Positions 63,685 to 64,000 of a DNA stretch of 64,000 bases are shown one piece after another; position 1 is the first letter of the stretch; every line of letters begins with the position of its first letter. The DNA lies in the NCBI RefSeq assembly GCF_020536995.1, contig NC_068355.1:4633764-4697763 (forward strand). The letters run 5' to 3'. Both the position numbers and the translations under genes were made by a program. The notes below the pieces were generated by a model. It had not been told where the DNA came from. It saw only the letters and a program-made list of their open reading frames with translations, and did not search any database. The stretch comes from Dreissena polymorpha. Taxonomy: Eukaryota; Mollusca; Bivalvia; Myida; Dreissenidae.

Positions 63685-64000
63685 GTAAGGTTGATGCCTA
63701 GATTGTAATTTTTGTAATCATGTCTCTCTCCATCCTATTTGCATTCACATTACAGGGTTTTTATCTGATTTTGCAGATAGGGCCTGGCCTTTTTTAAGGG
63801 GACAAAAATCGCTTAAATGCTGGATTTTGGGGGAAAATACAGAAAGTCTTAAATAATGAATTTAACATATTTTACTGTTTTTAAAACAAATTCAAAACAA
63901 TAGATAATTTAATTATGCAAGATTTTTCTATTTTCTACACTGGATCACATTAATTTAATTTTTAGCTTGGCTGTTTTCGGAGAAAATCTGAGGTATTGTC
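63685..64000 (+). other. Start of intron 1 of the LEM gene
   Basis: AT-rich, with no further exon before the window ends. Confidence 0.5.

Noticed and set aside
1-64000. LTR retroelement, endogenous virus or Polinton
   Set aside because: I looked for long direct terminal repeats and for protease, integrase, capsid or envelope motifs and found none; the reverse transcriptase sequences present are of LINE type.

Overview
The window is animal nuclear DNA: AT-rich, with small exons in large introns, consensus GT-AG splice sites and dense decayed transposons. The dominant repeats are tandem-core elements beginning ACAAGAG plus a hairpin, and a palindromic MITE carrying motifs such as CCAGATTAGCCTGTGCA. 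These look like bivalve mollusc repeats and remind me of dreissenid mussels. The species call is from memory and unverified.

Four host loci are supported. (1) A last exon of an unrecognised plus-strand gene, 1-195. (2) A complete 12-exon ceramide kinase gene (CERK), minus strand, 40548 down to 9400; joined by eye every exon phase agrees and gives 589 aa. (3) A complete 7-exon nucleolar-type 3'-5' exonuclease gene (REXO4), minus strand, 58042 down to 43752, 547 aa with all DEDDh residues. (4) The first coding exon of a LEM-domain inner-nuclear-membrane protein (LEMD2-like), plus strand, 62929-63684, with a one-base frame discrepancy inside the LEM domain. CERK and REXO4 lie head-to-tail about 3.2 kb apart; REXO4 and the LEM gene are divergent, about 4.9 kb apart. 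They share no obvious pathway.

The rest is mobile or tandem DNA. CERK intron 1 (about 14.9 kb) holds a decayed Tigger/pogo transposon, two hAT-like inverted-repeat pairs and several MITEs. A 973-bp fold-back element with an 8-bp target duplication sits 145 bp upstream of the CERK start codon. REXO4 intron 5 holds a three-level nest: a 1462-bp DNA element with 87-bp terminal inverted repeats and a 5-bp target duplication, inside a LINE, inside a palindromic MITE; subtracting the DNA element and one target copy restores the LINE reading frame. Two minisatellites in CERK have multiplied real splice sites: the exon 9 donor and the exon 12 acceptor. At 61680-62157 a TIR element carries a tRNA-like unit with intact A and B boxes.

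No LTR retroelement, virus-like element, CRISPR array or functional RNA gene was recognised. All joins, repeat boundaries and family names come from reading by eye; no alignment or database search was run.
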